Below the pieces are notes generated by a model. That model was not told where the DNA came from, did not search any database, and saw only the letters and a list, made by a program, of their open reading frames with translations. This document shows positions 6,739-14,401 of a stretch of DNA of 14,401 bases, piece by piece (position 1 is the stretch's first letter; every line of letters starts with the position of its first letter). The translations under genes were made by a program, and so were the position numbers. Source of the DNA: an uncultured Clostridium sp. (GTDB lineage: Bacteria; Bacillota_A; Clostridia; Lachnospirales; Lachnospiraceae); contig CAMAMD010000013.1 in the NCBI GenBank assembly GCA_945836785.1, forward strand, positions 1 to 14,401, in the 5' to 3' direction.

Positions 6739-7844
6739 GTGAATATTATGTAATGACAGAGCAGATGGTGGTCGGATATGGAGATGTACCGCTGCTGGAA
6801 CAGGTTGAAATAAAATTGCATAGAGGGGAAATCATGACACTGATTGGCCCAAATGGAGTGGGGAAATCCACAGTGTTAAAAAATATGGCGGGACAGATGG
6901 CTCCGTTGGCGGGGACTGTTTATCTGGAACAGGCGGATATACGTTCCATATCAAGACAGGAACTTGCAAAAAAGCTTTCCATCGTTATGACAGAGCGGAT
7001 TCATCCAGAGCTGCTTACATGTATGGATGTTGTATCCATGGGAAGATATCCTTATACCGGCAGATTCGGTGTTCTTACGGATGAGGATAGGGAGAAAGTG
7101 TATGAAGCTATGCGGCTGGTTAATATACTTGATTTGCAGTCACAGGATTTTATGGCCATAAGTGACGGGCAGAGACAACGCGTCATGCTTGCAAGGGCGA
7201 TTTGTCAGGAGCCGGAGATTATGATTTTGGATGAGCCAACCTCTTATCTTGATATCAGGTATAAGCTGGAACTGCTTTCCATATTGAAGCATCTTGCACA
7301 TGATAAAAATATGGCGATTCTGATGTCACTGCATGAGATAGATCTTGCCCAGAAGATATCCGACAAGATCATTTGTGTCAAGAATGGACAAATTGACCGG
7401 GTTGGCATGCCGGAGGAAATACTATGCAGTGCCTATATTGAGGAGCTTTATGATATGAAAAAGGGAAGCTATAATGCAATGTTTGGCTGCATGGAGATGG
7501 AAACCGTACAGGGGACACCGAAGGTATTTGTAATTGGTGGTGGAGGAAAAGGTATTCCCGTATATCACAGACTACAGAAAAAAGGAATCCCATTTGCAGC
7601 GGGTGTACTGCATCAAAATGATATGGAGTACCAGACTGCAAAAGCATTGGCGGTGGCTGTGGTGGAGGAAAAGGCATTCTGCCCGATATCAGAGCAGCGA
7701 TATGAGGAAGCCCTAGAGTATATTTCATCCTGTGAAAAGGTCATAGCATGTGTATCGGAGTTTGGCGAGATGAATGAGAAAAACCGGAATTTGTTGGAAT
7801 ATGCACAAGCACACCGTAAGCTATGTGATATACAAGATGTATAA
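6735..7844 (+). CDS. ABC transporter ATPase (BtuD/FepC type) with extra C-terminal domain
   Basis: A 369-residue protein. Residues 1-250 are an ABC ATPase of the vitamin B12/iron-complex importer class: Walker A GPNGVGKST (38-46), signature ISDGQRQRV (142-150, with Asp in place of the first Gly of LSGGQ), Walker B IMILDEP (162-168) and H-loop His200 in SLHEIDLA. Typical FepC/BtuD ATPases end near 250-260 residues. This one continues about 110 residues. The extension (258-369) begins PKVFVIGGGGKGIPVYHRL, a glycine-rich strand-turn-helix that resembles a nucleotide- or cofactor-binding Rossmann fold, and ends in a helical region with Cys333, Cys339 and Cys364. I do not recognise it as a named domain. 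The start overlaps the permease stop. No clear terminator follows. Confidence 0.93.
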   Translation: MSEYYVMTEQMVVGYGDVPLLEQVEIKLHRGEIMTLIGPNGVGKSTVLKNMAGQMAPLAGTVYLEQADIRSISRQELAKKLSIVMTERIHPELLTCMDVVSMGRYPYTGRFGVLTDEDREKVYEAMRLVNILDLQSQDFMAISDGQRQRVMLARAICQEPEIMILDEPTSYLDIRYKLELLSILKHLAHDKNMAILMSLHEIDLAQKISDKIICVKNGQIDRVGMPEEILCSAYIEELYDMKKGSYNAMFGCMEMETVQGTPKVFVIGGGGKGIPVYHRLQKKGIPFAAGVLHQNDMEYQTAKALAVAVVEEKAFCPISEQRYEEALEYISSCEKVIACVSEFGEMNEKNRNLLEYAQAHRKLCDIQDV

Positions 7845-7879
7845 TGAAAATAGAATATAAAATGTTTATGAATGTACTA

Positions 7880-7908
7880 TTGAGTAAAATTTAATTATCA
7901 TGTATAAT
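7880..7908 (+). promoter_or_regulatory. Sigma-A promoter of prfC
   Basis: TTGAGT at 7880-7885 and a perfect TATAAT at 7903-7908 are separated by 17 bases, about 60 bases before the prfC start. This separates prfC transcriptionally from the cobalamin locus. Confidence 0.78.
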
Positions 7909-7967
7909 ATATAAATATGCATAATTTTTTTGGCTAAAATATACGAAATGAGAATCTGGAGGACAAT

Positions 7968-9563
7968 ATGGCAGAAGAATATAGACAGGAAATAGAAAAG
8001 AGAAGGACATTTGCAATTATATCCCACCCGGATGCTGGTAAGACAACATTGACGGAAAAATTTCTGCTCTATGGAGGCGCTATAAATACTGCAGGTTCGG
8101 TTAAGGGAAAGGCAAATTCAAAATATGCGGTCTCAGACTGGATGGAGATAGAGAAAGAGAGAGGTATCTCCGTTACATCTTCGGTGTTGCAATTTAATTA
8201 TGATAACTACTGTATTAACATTCTTGATACGCCGGGACATCAGGATTTCTCGGAGGACACGTATCGAACTCTGATGGCAGCAGATTCTGCGGTCATGGTA
8301 ATTGATGCATCGAAAGGTGTGGAGGCACAGACGATTAAGCTCTTTAAGGTCTGTGTGATGCGACATATCCCGATTTTTACATTTATAAATAAAATGGATT
8401 TGGAGGCAAGAGATCCGTTTGATTTGCTGGATGATATAGAAAATGTACTGGGTATCAGAACCTGCCCGATAAACTGGCCGATTGGTTCCGGTAAGCGTTT
8501 TAAAGGCGTGTATGACAGAGATACAAAGCAGGTATCCATGTTCAAAGCCGTATCGGTAGGCGGTTCAAAGAGTGCGGCAGAGACAGACTATGCGGTGGAT
8601 GACAAGGCACTGGCAGAGGAAATCGGTGAAGAATTATACGGACAGCTATTGGATGAGATAGAATTGCTGGATGGAGCCAGTGATGCGTTTGATCAGGAGC
8701 TGGTTGACAAGGGAGAGCTGTCACCGGTGTTTTTCGGATCAGCACTTACGACCTTTGGTGTAGAGACCTTTTTGAAACATTTTCTTGCCATGACGAAATC
8801 ACCGCTTGCGAGAATGTCGGATGCGGGATTGATTGATCCGGTTACGGAGCCGTTTTCCGGTTTTATCTTTAAGATTCAGGCGAATATGAATAAGGCACAC
8901 CATGACAGGATTGCATTTATGAGAATCTGTTCAGGAAAATTTGATGCATCAAAGGATGTGTATCATGTGCAGAGTGGGCGTAAAATGAAACTCTCCCAGC
9001 CGCAGCAGATTATGGCACAGGACAGGAAGGTTATTGATGAGGCTTATGCAGGAGATGTAATCGGTGTATTTGATCCCGGTATTTTTTCCATAGGTGATAC
9101 CATATGTGCACCGGGAAAGAAATTTCAGTATGAGGGAATTCCTACTTTTGCACCGGAACATTTTTGTCGGGTTGTCCAGCTTGATTCCATGAAAAGAAAG
9201 CAGTTTAACAAGGGTGTAACACAGCTGGCACAGGAGGGTGCGATTCAGATATTTCAGGATTATACACTCGGTTTGTCCGAGATTATCGTTGGTGTGGTTG
9301 GTGTTTTGCAGTTTGATGTTTTGAAATACAGACTGGAAAACGAGTATGGTTGTGATGTCAGATTGGAACCTTTGCCATATAATTATATTAGATGGGTAAA
9401 GGATACAGGCATAGATTTAAATTCTTTAAAACGAATCAGTGATTGTAAAAAAGTAAAGGATATGCGGGATAATCCGCTTTTGCTCTTTGCAAATGAATGG
9501 TCAATCCGATTGCTGCTGGAGCATAACGAGGGACTTGAGCTGGAGGAGTTTAAGAAGAATTAA
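7968..9563 (+). CDS. prfC: Peptide chain release factor 3 (RF3), translational GTPase
   Basis: A 531-residue GTPase, the usual RF3 length. RF3 recycles RF1 and RF2 from the ribosome after peptide release and contributes to quality control. The GTP-binding motifs are clear: G1 SHPDAGKT (19-26), G2 around ERGISVTSS (64-72, which includes the conserved Thr), G3 DTPGH (87-91) and G4 NKMD (141-144). The remainder carries the RF3 pattern, including FSGFIFKIQANMNKAHHDRIAFMR and RVVQLDSMKRKQFNKG. GGAGG at 7959-7963 precedes the ATG. It has its own promoter at 7880-7908. Only 66 bases separate it from the tubulin-like gene downstream, so the two could share a transcript. Confidence 0.97.
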   Translation: MAEEYRQEIEKRRTFAIISHPDAGKTTLTEKFLLYGGAINTAGSVKGKANSKYAVSDWMEIEKERGISVTSSVLQFNYDNYCINILDTPGHQDFSEDTYRTLMAADSAVMVIDASKGVEAQTIKLFKVCVMRHIPIFTFINKMDLEARDPFDLLDDIENVLGIRTCPINWPIGSGKRFKGVYDRDTKQVSMFKAVSVGGSKSAAETDYAVDDKALAEEIGEELYGQLLDEIELLDGASDAFDQELVDKGELSPVFFGSALTTFGVETFLKHFLAMTKSPLARMSDAGLIDPVTEPFSGFIFKIQANMNKAHHDRIAFMRICSGKFDASKDVYHVQSGRKMKLSQPQQIMAQDRKVIDEAYAGDVIGVFDPGIFSIGDTICAPGKKFQYEGIPTFAPEHFCRVVQLDSMKRKQFNKGVTQLAQEGAIQIFQDYTLGLSEIIVGVVGVLQFDVLKYRLENEYGCDVRLEPLPYNYIRWVKDTGIDLNSLKRISDCKKVKDMRDNPLLLFANEWSIRLLLEHNEGLELEEFKKN

Positions 9564-9629
9564 CGGTGGCGCCGGGTAGCTGTAATAGCCGATTTGTTAA
9601 GGAATAATGTTTAAAATGAGGGAGATAGT

Positions 9630-12155
9630 ATGATACTGATTGACACACAAAAGGAAGAGTTCAGTAAACTGAAAGATATTAGGATATTTGAAAAAATCGA
9701 CAATGAGAAGCGGTTTAATGGAAATCTGCTTGTAATCGGTCTGGGGGGACTTGGGAGCAGGGTTGTAAGCTATCTGAAGGGTATGTTGATGAATGAAATT
9801 ACGCCGGAGGATAATATACATTTCCTGATGATTGATTCTGATATTCCTGCCATGGAGATGATGATTGAGGACAGCAAGGAAGGAAACGGACTGAATGCAA
9901 CTGAGATTATCAGTATTTACAGACCGAATCTTGATACCCTTCTTGTCAATGGTATCAAGAATAATCCGGTTCATCCAAATCTGGCAAACTGGATGCGCGA
10001 GGATTTTCCTATGCTTAATATCGGAACTGATGGTGCCAAAGGAAACCGACAGATCGGTAGATTGATGTTTTCCAATGCATATGAGGATGTCAGACTCCTT
10101 TTATTTGATAAGCTGGAGGATATTTACGCCAGATCTTCGGGCAAGCTTGATATCATGCTTGTGTCCGGTGTTTCGGGCGGAACCGGAAGCGGTATTTTAT
10201 CTGATGTGGCATATAATATCCGTGCTTTTGCAAAGGTGAAAAAATGGAAAAATTTCCGCTTGGGCGGCTGTCTGCTCATGCCGGATGTTTTATATGGGAA
10301 CAGGGCTGTTGCAGAGAATATGGAGCTGATGTCTTTACTCAATGCCAACGGCTATGCGACGATGAAAGAAATAGATTATTACATGCGCCTTACCTCACGT
10401 GAGGAGCCTTATACGTTTGAAAGTACGACACACAGACTAACAATCAAGGAGAATATATTTGATTCGTGCATGCTTATATCCGGTAAAAAGGATGAGCAGG
10501 GTTATATACCGGAAGGTACCATTTGCAGTGATACTGCATACTTCTTGTCAAAGCTTGCCACATTTAAATATGTGGGTGGAAATGAAAATGACGAGGAAAG
10601 AGAGCTTCTGCGGGATGTCTTTTTCAATATGGATGACAGAGGCTATTATAAGGTCATCAATGATTCCGATTACAAGGTGCCGATTCATCAGATAGAAAAT
10701 ATCTGTGAATGTGAGGTGTTTGAGGAGGCATATAAGCGGTTACATACCATGCCTGATATACGAGATGAGATTGAGAATGGTAAGAAGAGTGCATTGAGTG
10801 AGCTGCAGGCATTTTTACAGGAAAAACCGGGAGATGAGATACATTTAAGTATAAATGGATTGATTCGTATGGGACAATTTGAAAAGCCTCTGTACAAGGC
10901 AATTAAGAAAAATCAGGATGGCCTGCGGGAATCCATGGGAAAACAGCTTAAAACTATGGAGGAACAGATGCCTGTTATTATTAAATCCCTCAGAAATAAG
11001 CTGCTGGATTCTCTGGACAGTCAGTTGAGTCATTATATGAACGAATATGGACCATATGCGGTGATGGAAGTGATTGGTGCAGCAGGAATCGGCGAAAGTG
11101 ATCAGGACAGGGGTATGATAGCGGAGATACAGAAGTTGAATGCCCTCCTGAAGGAATATCAGCCTACCGGGGAGTTCAGCCGTATTGTAGAGTCAATCAA
11201 AGATATTGTTTCAAAGAGATTTTTTACATTTCCATCGGCAAAGCGTGAGACAGAGAACGGGTATTATGATGCCTGTGTAAAGGAAACGCTTACATTGGAG
11301 CGTACCATGATTGTGGACGGAATAGATGGGCAGGATGTGTTCGGGGATGTAATCAGATGGCTGCGCGCACGTGCTGAGCGTCTGGAGGAGTTATTTGCCC
11401 AGTTTGATGAAGATTTAAAGAACGCAGTAGAAGATATGGCCCGAGATGGTAAACGTGTGACGGATTATCTGCTCAAGAATGCGGTACGTCAGCAATTCTT
11501 GCCGTCTGATTATATCACTGAAGCACGTATTGACGAGTTCCATAAGGGACTTGTTAAGCTCCTTGTGAATAATGAGTCCAATATCGATAATGGGCGTGTT
11601 GTTCAGGTGAAACAGGAAATGGAACGCATATACAAGAATATGCTGATCAGTATGGGCGTTTATGCTCCGGAGAAGTTGATCACGGTTGCTTTTGCCGATG
11701 AGAGACCGACATTACAGGAGTTAAATATAATGTTTGTGTCTCCGACAAATGAGAAGAGACAGGAGATTATGAAACGGGCCGCTGCAGCTTTTGTTGAAGG
11801 AGCCAGTGAGAAAACACAGAAGAAGAAACTGTGCATCTTAAAACCGGGATTTAAGGTTAATTTAGTGAATAAGAAATATATTTCATTACCGGCAATTATG
11901 CCACATTTCAGTCAGGCTGTGAAGGAGCTTTTTGTTGCACCGCCTTACAAGGAATCAGAAGATACGATTGCTTTAAATACCGGTGATGTTGCAATATCCG
12001 TAGATGATATGTATATGGGCGTTCCACTTTCTATGCTGGCTTGTATTGACGACATGAGGACAGCATATCAGGCTGTCAACCAGGAAGAATACCATGGAAT
12101 ACACATTGATGAAGTGAACAAGGATATGTTTAACGATTATCCGGGTATTGCGTAA
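9630..12155 (+). CDS. Tubulin/FtsZ-like GTPase (Tubulin_2 type), function unknown
   Basis: An 841-residue protein. The first ~280 residues carry a tubulin-superfamily GTPase pattern: a glycine-rich N-terminal loop VIGLGGLGSRVV (35-46), an acidic strand end MIDSD (67-71), GTDGAKGNRQIGR (132-144), and the tubulin signature loop VSGGTGSG (181-188), which binds GTP phosphates in tubulin and FtsZ. This resembles the bacterial Tubulin_2 family rather than FtsZ; FtsZ is about 350-400 residues and has a different C-terminus. Residues from about 360 to the end are largely helical and charged, and I recognise no known domain in them. Whether it polymerises is unknown. Gap to prfC is 66 bases; GAGGGAG before ATG 9630 is the ribosome binding site. 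No convincing separate promoter. I see no vWA, kinase or phosphatase partner in the window. Confidence 0.82.
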   Translation: MILIDTQKEEFSKLKDIRIFEKIDNEKRFNGNLLVIGLGGLGSRVVSYLKGMLMNEITPEDNIHFLMIDSDIPAMEMMIEDSKEGNGLNATEIISIYRPNLDTLLVNGIKNNPVHPNLANWMREDFPMLNIGTDGAKGNRQIGRLMFSNAYEDVRLLLFDKLEDIYARSSGKLDIMLVSGVSGGTGSGILSDVAYNIRAFAKVKKWKNFRLGGCLLMPDVLYGNRAVAENMELMSLLNANGYATMKEIDYYMRLTSREEPYTFESTTHRLTIKENIFDSCMLISGKKDEQGYIPEGTICSDTAYFLSKLATFKYVGGNENDEERELLRDVFFNMDDRGYYKVINDSDYKVPIHQIENICECEVFEEAYKRLHTMPDIRDEIENGKKSALSELQAFLQEKPGDEIHLSINGLIRMGQFEKPLYKAIKKNQDGLRESMGKQLKTMEEQMPVIIKSLRNKLLDSLDSQLSHYMNEYGPYAVMEVIGAAGIGESDQDRGMIAEIQKLNALLKEYQPTGEFSRIVESIKDIVSKRFFTFPSAKRETENGYYDACVKETLTLERTMIVDGIDGQDVFGDVIRWLRARAERLEELFAQFDEDLKNAVEDMARDGKRVTDYLLKNAVRQQFLPSDYITEARIDEFHKGLVKLLVNNESNIDNGRVVQVKQEMERIYKNMLISMGVYAPEKLITVAFADERPTLQELNIMFVSPTNEKRQEIMKRAAAAFVEGASEKTQKKKLCILKPGFKVNLVNKKYISLPAIMPHFSQAVKELFVAPPYKESEDTIALNTGDVAISVDDMYMGVPLSMLACIDDMRTAYQAVNQEEYHGIHIDEVNKDMFNDYPGIA

Positions 12156-12295
12156 TGTAACTTTTGACACTTGCATGGTATTGATAATTCCATTATGTAA
12201 TATGAAATATATACTGGCATGTTCCTTCCGGCATCAACATATAAATAAGGTATGTGAACCATGTAAAAGAGCGGAAATGTGGGTGAAAACATACT

Positions 12296-13459
12296 ATGGT
12301 AATTCATGTGGTGACAGAGGGAGATACGGTATATTCTTTAGCGGCATATTATGGTGTAACAGCGGAGAGCATAGAGATGGTAAACCAACTGCAGTACCCG
12401 TATCTCCTTGTTGTCGGTCAGGCACTGTTGATTGAAAATTCTGTTTCTACCGAAATCGCAGGAGGCGTGCGGCGTACAGGACGTTCTGCTTATGTGAATG
12501 GTTTTGCGTATCCGTTTATCAGTCGGTGGGTTTTGAATGCAACATTACCTTACTTGACATATCTTTCCGTTTTTTCTTATGGTTTTACGCCGGAAGGAAA
12601 TCTGGTGTATCCGATATTGGATGATACATTTATGATTACTGCTGCCGGGGAATCCCGCACGGTGGCAGCACTGACGCTGACTCCTTTTGGTAAAGATGGG
12701 AATTTTAACAATAACTTGATTCATAGTTTGATACGGAGTGAAGAAGCAGTAAATAACCTGATTGAAGAACTAAAGCAGACGATGGGGGAACGTGGCTTTG
12801 GGGCGTTGGATGTGGATTTTGAGTTTATTTTGCCTGAGGACAGAGATTATTTTACCAGCTTTGTGGCTCGTCTTGCAGAGGAATTAAATCCACTGGGATA
12901 TCAGGTATTTGTGGATCTTGCCCCGAAAACATCTGCGGATCAGCCGGGTTTATTGTATGAGGGAAAGGATTACGGAGGTCTGGGTGCCGTGGCAAACGGT
13001 GTACTTCTTATGACATATGAATGGGGATATGCCTATGGTCCGCCTATGGCGGTGGCACCCATAAACCAGGTCAGACGTGTAGTGGAGTATGCATTAACAG
13101 AGATACCTGCAAACAAGGTGAGCCTTGGAATTCCAAATTATGGATATGATTGGACGTTGCCTTATGTGCGTGGGGGTATGCGGGCGAGGACAATCGGAAA
13201 TGTGGAAGCAGTGCAGCTTGCAGGCAGGTATAATGCTGTTATTGCGTTTGATGAGACTGCACAATCACCGTTTTTCTTCTATTATCTGAATGGAGTACAG
13301 CATGTGGTCTGGTTTGAGGATGTGCGAAGCCTGAATGCCAAATTTGATTTGATTGAGGAATTTGGATTGCGTGGAGCCGGGTATTGGACAATTATGCAGT
13401 GGTTTCAGGCAAATTGGACTTTGCTGCAGGAGCGTTTTCAAATAATTAAAATGAAATAA
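12296..13459 (+). CDS. LysM domain plus glycoside hydrolase family 18 (SleL/YaaH-like spore peptidoglycan hydrolase)
   Basis: A 387-residue protein. Residues 3-46 are one LysM peptidoglycan-binding domain (HVVTEGDTVYSLAAYYGVT ... NQL). Residues ~62-380 are a family 18 hydrolase of the spore-cortex N-acetylglucosaminidase type. The active-site strand is GALDVDFE (169-176) with the catalytic acid Glu176, followed by ILPEDR; the first Asp of the usual DxxDxDxE is Gly here. LMTYEWGYAYGPP (238-250) and LGIPNYGYDW are further family marks. There is no signal peptide, which fits proteins made in the mother cell and assembled on the spore; sporulation use is inference. The ribosome binding site GGGTGA (12281-12286) is modest. 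An in-frame TGA at 12284 excludes a longer start. The 140-base gap after the tubulin-like gene holds no well-spaced promoter that I can see. Confidence 0.9.
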   Translation: MVIHVVTEGDTVYSLAAYYGVTAESIEMVNQLQYPYLLVVGQALLIENSVSTEIAGGVRRTGRSAYVNGFAYPFISRWVLNATLPYLTYLSVFSYGFTPEGNLVYPILDDTFMITAAGESRTVAALTLTPFGKDGNFNNNLIHSLIRSEEAVNNLIEELKQTMGERGFGALDVDFEFILPEDRDYFTSFVARLAEELNPLGYQVFVDLAPKTSADQPGLLYEGKDYGGLGAVANGVLLMTYEWGYAYGPPMAVAPINQVRRVVEYALTEIPANKVSLGIPNYGYDWTLPYVRGGMRARTIGNVEAVQLAGRYNAVIAFDETAQSPFFFYYLNGVQHVVWFEDVRSLNAKFDLIEEFGLRGAGYWTIMQWFQANWTLLQERFQIIKMK

Positions 13460-13504
13460 ATGAATCATTGTGTACGAATCGCAATGGAACGGAGATAAGA
13501 ATAT

Positions 13505-14125
13505 ATGGCACAAAAATATTATGCTGTAAAGCAGGGAAGAACGCCGGGGATTTATTTGACATGGGCAGAATGTGAAAGTATGGTCAAGGGATATTCCGGG
13601 GCAGTATATAAGAGTTTTGGGTCGTTAGACGAGGCAAAAAAATATTTGGGTGATACAGGATTTATGGAAAATGACAGGCACGTTTCCGCAACAGAGCAGG
13701 GGGCAGAAATGTGCCCTTATGCTTTTGTGGATGGATCTTTCAATGCAGTGACAAAGGTGTATGGGTATGGTGGATTTCTGGTATGTAACGGAGAAAAACA
13801 TGTGATACAGGGTTGTGGTGATGATGAAGACATGGCATCCATGCGTAATGTGGCGGGAGAAGTGCTGGGATGTATGGCGGCAGTTCAACTTGCGATAGAT
13901 ATGGGAATTACAAAGTTAGATATATATTATGATTATATGGGGATAGAGATGTGGGCGACAGGAATGTGGAAACGCAACAAACCCGGTACAATTGCCTATT
14001 ATGATTATATGCAGAAGGTAATGTCACAGCTTCAAATACATTTTATAAAAGTGAAAGGTCATTCCGGTATAGCCGGAAATGAAGAGGCTGACAAGCTTGC
14101 AAAGGAGTCTGTCGGATTATTATAA
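13505..14125 (+). CDS. rnhA: Ribonuclease HI with N-terminal RNA-DNA hybrid-binding domain
   Basis: A 206-residue enzyme that cleaves the RNA strand of RNA-DNA hybrids, important for removing R-loops and primers. Residues 4-48 are the hybrid-binding domain (YYAVKQGRTPGIYLTWAE ... YKSFGSLDEAKKYL), as in eukaryotic RNase H1 and many Firmicutes proteins. Residues ~72-203 are the RNase H fold. The four metal-binding acids are present: Asp76 (FVDGSFN), Glu119 (AGEVLG), Asp143 (YYDYMG) and Asp196 (NEEADKLA). The catalytic-loop His186 lies in KGHSG. GGAG at 13491-13494 precedes ATG 13505. It follows the GH18 gene by 45 bases and ends one base from the stop of a convergent minus-strand gene. Confidence 0.96.
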   Translation: MAQKYYAVKQGRTPGIYLTWAECESMVKGYSGAVYKSFGSLDEAKKYLGDTGFMENDRHVSATEQGAEMCPYAFVDGSFNAVTKVYGYGGFLVCNGEKHVIQGCGDDEDMASMRNVAGEVLGCMAAVQLAIDMGITKLDIYYDYMGIEMWATGMWKRNKPGTIAYYDYMQKVMSQLQIHFIKVKGHSGIAGNEEADKLAKESVGLL

Positions 14126-14126
14126 T

Positions 14127-14366
14127 TCAGTGTTTCATTAGGAAGAAAAGGAACTGAAGCATTCCGATTACGACTATGCCGATGATGATGCCCAGATACC
14201 ATACTCCGTAAAATACACACACAAATGCTGTTATGACGAGAAGCAGGATCATACCGACTGTCATGGTTGTTAATGGTTTGATCATGTTTGCATCCTGGTG
14301 TGCCAGGATAAATACTGTCAAATATATGATACTGTAAAGAAGTATAAATATAATTAAAAATACCAT
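14127..14366 (-). CDS. Small hypothetical membrane protein, three predicted helices
   Basis: A 79-residue, very hydrophobic protein. Predicted membrane segments are at about residues 2-21, 32-51 and 53-75, with short polar links (HQDANMIKP between the first two) and a basic C-terminal tail, MKH. A GGGGAG ribosome binding site lies about eight bases upstream of the ATG at 14366, which supports a real gene. Its stop at 14127-14129 is one base from the rnhA stop on the other strand, a tail-to-tail arrangement with no visible terminator between them. I do not recognise the family and propose no function. Confidence 0.7.
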   Translation of the reverse strand: MVFLIIFILLYSIIYLTVFILAHQDANMIKPLTTMTVGMILLLVITAFVCVFYGVWYLGIIIGIVVIGMLQFLFFLMKH

Positions 14367-14401
14367 TGTTTTCTCCCCTGTATAGCTTCCTCGGCTGTGG
14401 T

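Noticed and set aside
9594..9617. TTGTTA and TAAAAT before the tubulin-like gene as a promoter
   Set aside because: The spacer is 12 bases, too short for sigma-A.
12164..12188. TTGACA at 12164-12169 as a promoter for the LysM-GH18 gene
   Set aside because: The nearest -10-like GATAAT gives a spacer of only 13 bases, and no other -10 fits at 16-18 bases.
12148..12435. 95-codon plus-strand frame overlapping the end of the tubulin-like gene and the start of the LysM-GH18 gene
   Set aside because: It is out of frame with both real genes, and the LysM domain is read in the other frame.

Overview
The window reads as chromosomal DNA of a Gram-positive anaerobe of the Clostridia, most likely a Lachnospiraceae gut bacterium (Roseburia/Eubacterium/Coprococcus-like). 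Reasons: moderately AT-rich DNA, strong AGGAGG-type ribosome binding sites, LxxC lipoproteins with Thr/Glu-rich linkers, a cobalamin riboswitch with a Rho-independent terminator, a spore-type LysM-GH18 protein, and a membrane GGDEF-like protein of a kind I associate with Lachnospiraceae. The genus is inference. I saw no tRNA, rRNA, CRISPR array, insertion sequence or integrase.

Layout. (1) 1-1150, minus: N-terminal 383 residues of a multi-pass membrane protein with a degenerate GGDEF-like domain, cut by the window edge just where an EAL domain would be expected. (2) 1361-1984, plus: an SGNH/GDSL esterase. (3) 2001-2372: promoter, cobalamin riboswitch and terminator. (4) 2417-7844, plus: five genes that look like one B12-responsive uptake locus. 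They are a surface-tethered CbiK-type cobaltochelatase lipoprotein, a lipoprotein with two diverged copies of a beta-rich domain, and a BtuF/FecB-type binding lipoprotein, FecCD-type permease and ATPase. A stem-loop separates the first two genes from the transporter. The ATPase carries an extra C-terminal domain. (5) 7968-9563: peptide chain release factor 3 with its own promoter. (6) 9630-12155: an 841-residue tubulin/FtsZ-like protein (Tubulin_2 type) with a clear GGTGSG loop. (7) 12296-13459: LysM-GH18 (SleL/YaaH-like) without a signal peptide. (8) 13505-14125: RNase HI with an N-terminal hybrid-binding domain. (9) 14127-14366, minus: a small three-helix membrane protein, tail to tail with the RNase H gene.

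How the genes fit together. The 2.0-7.8 kb block is coherent. When cobalamin is scarce the riboswitch should let transcription pass the terminator, and cells would make a chelatase and a second lipoprotein outside the membrane plus an ABC importer. The plausible cargo is a corrinoid, cobalt or another metallated tetrapyrrole. A chelatase outside the cell in a Gram-positive, next to an uncharacterised tandem-domain lipoprotein, is the most interesting functional system here. The second point of interest is the tubulin-like GTPase, whose function is unknown and which has no obvious partner gene in the window. The remaining genes are housekeeping or probably sporulation-related.
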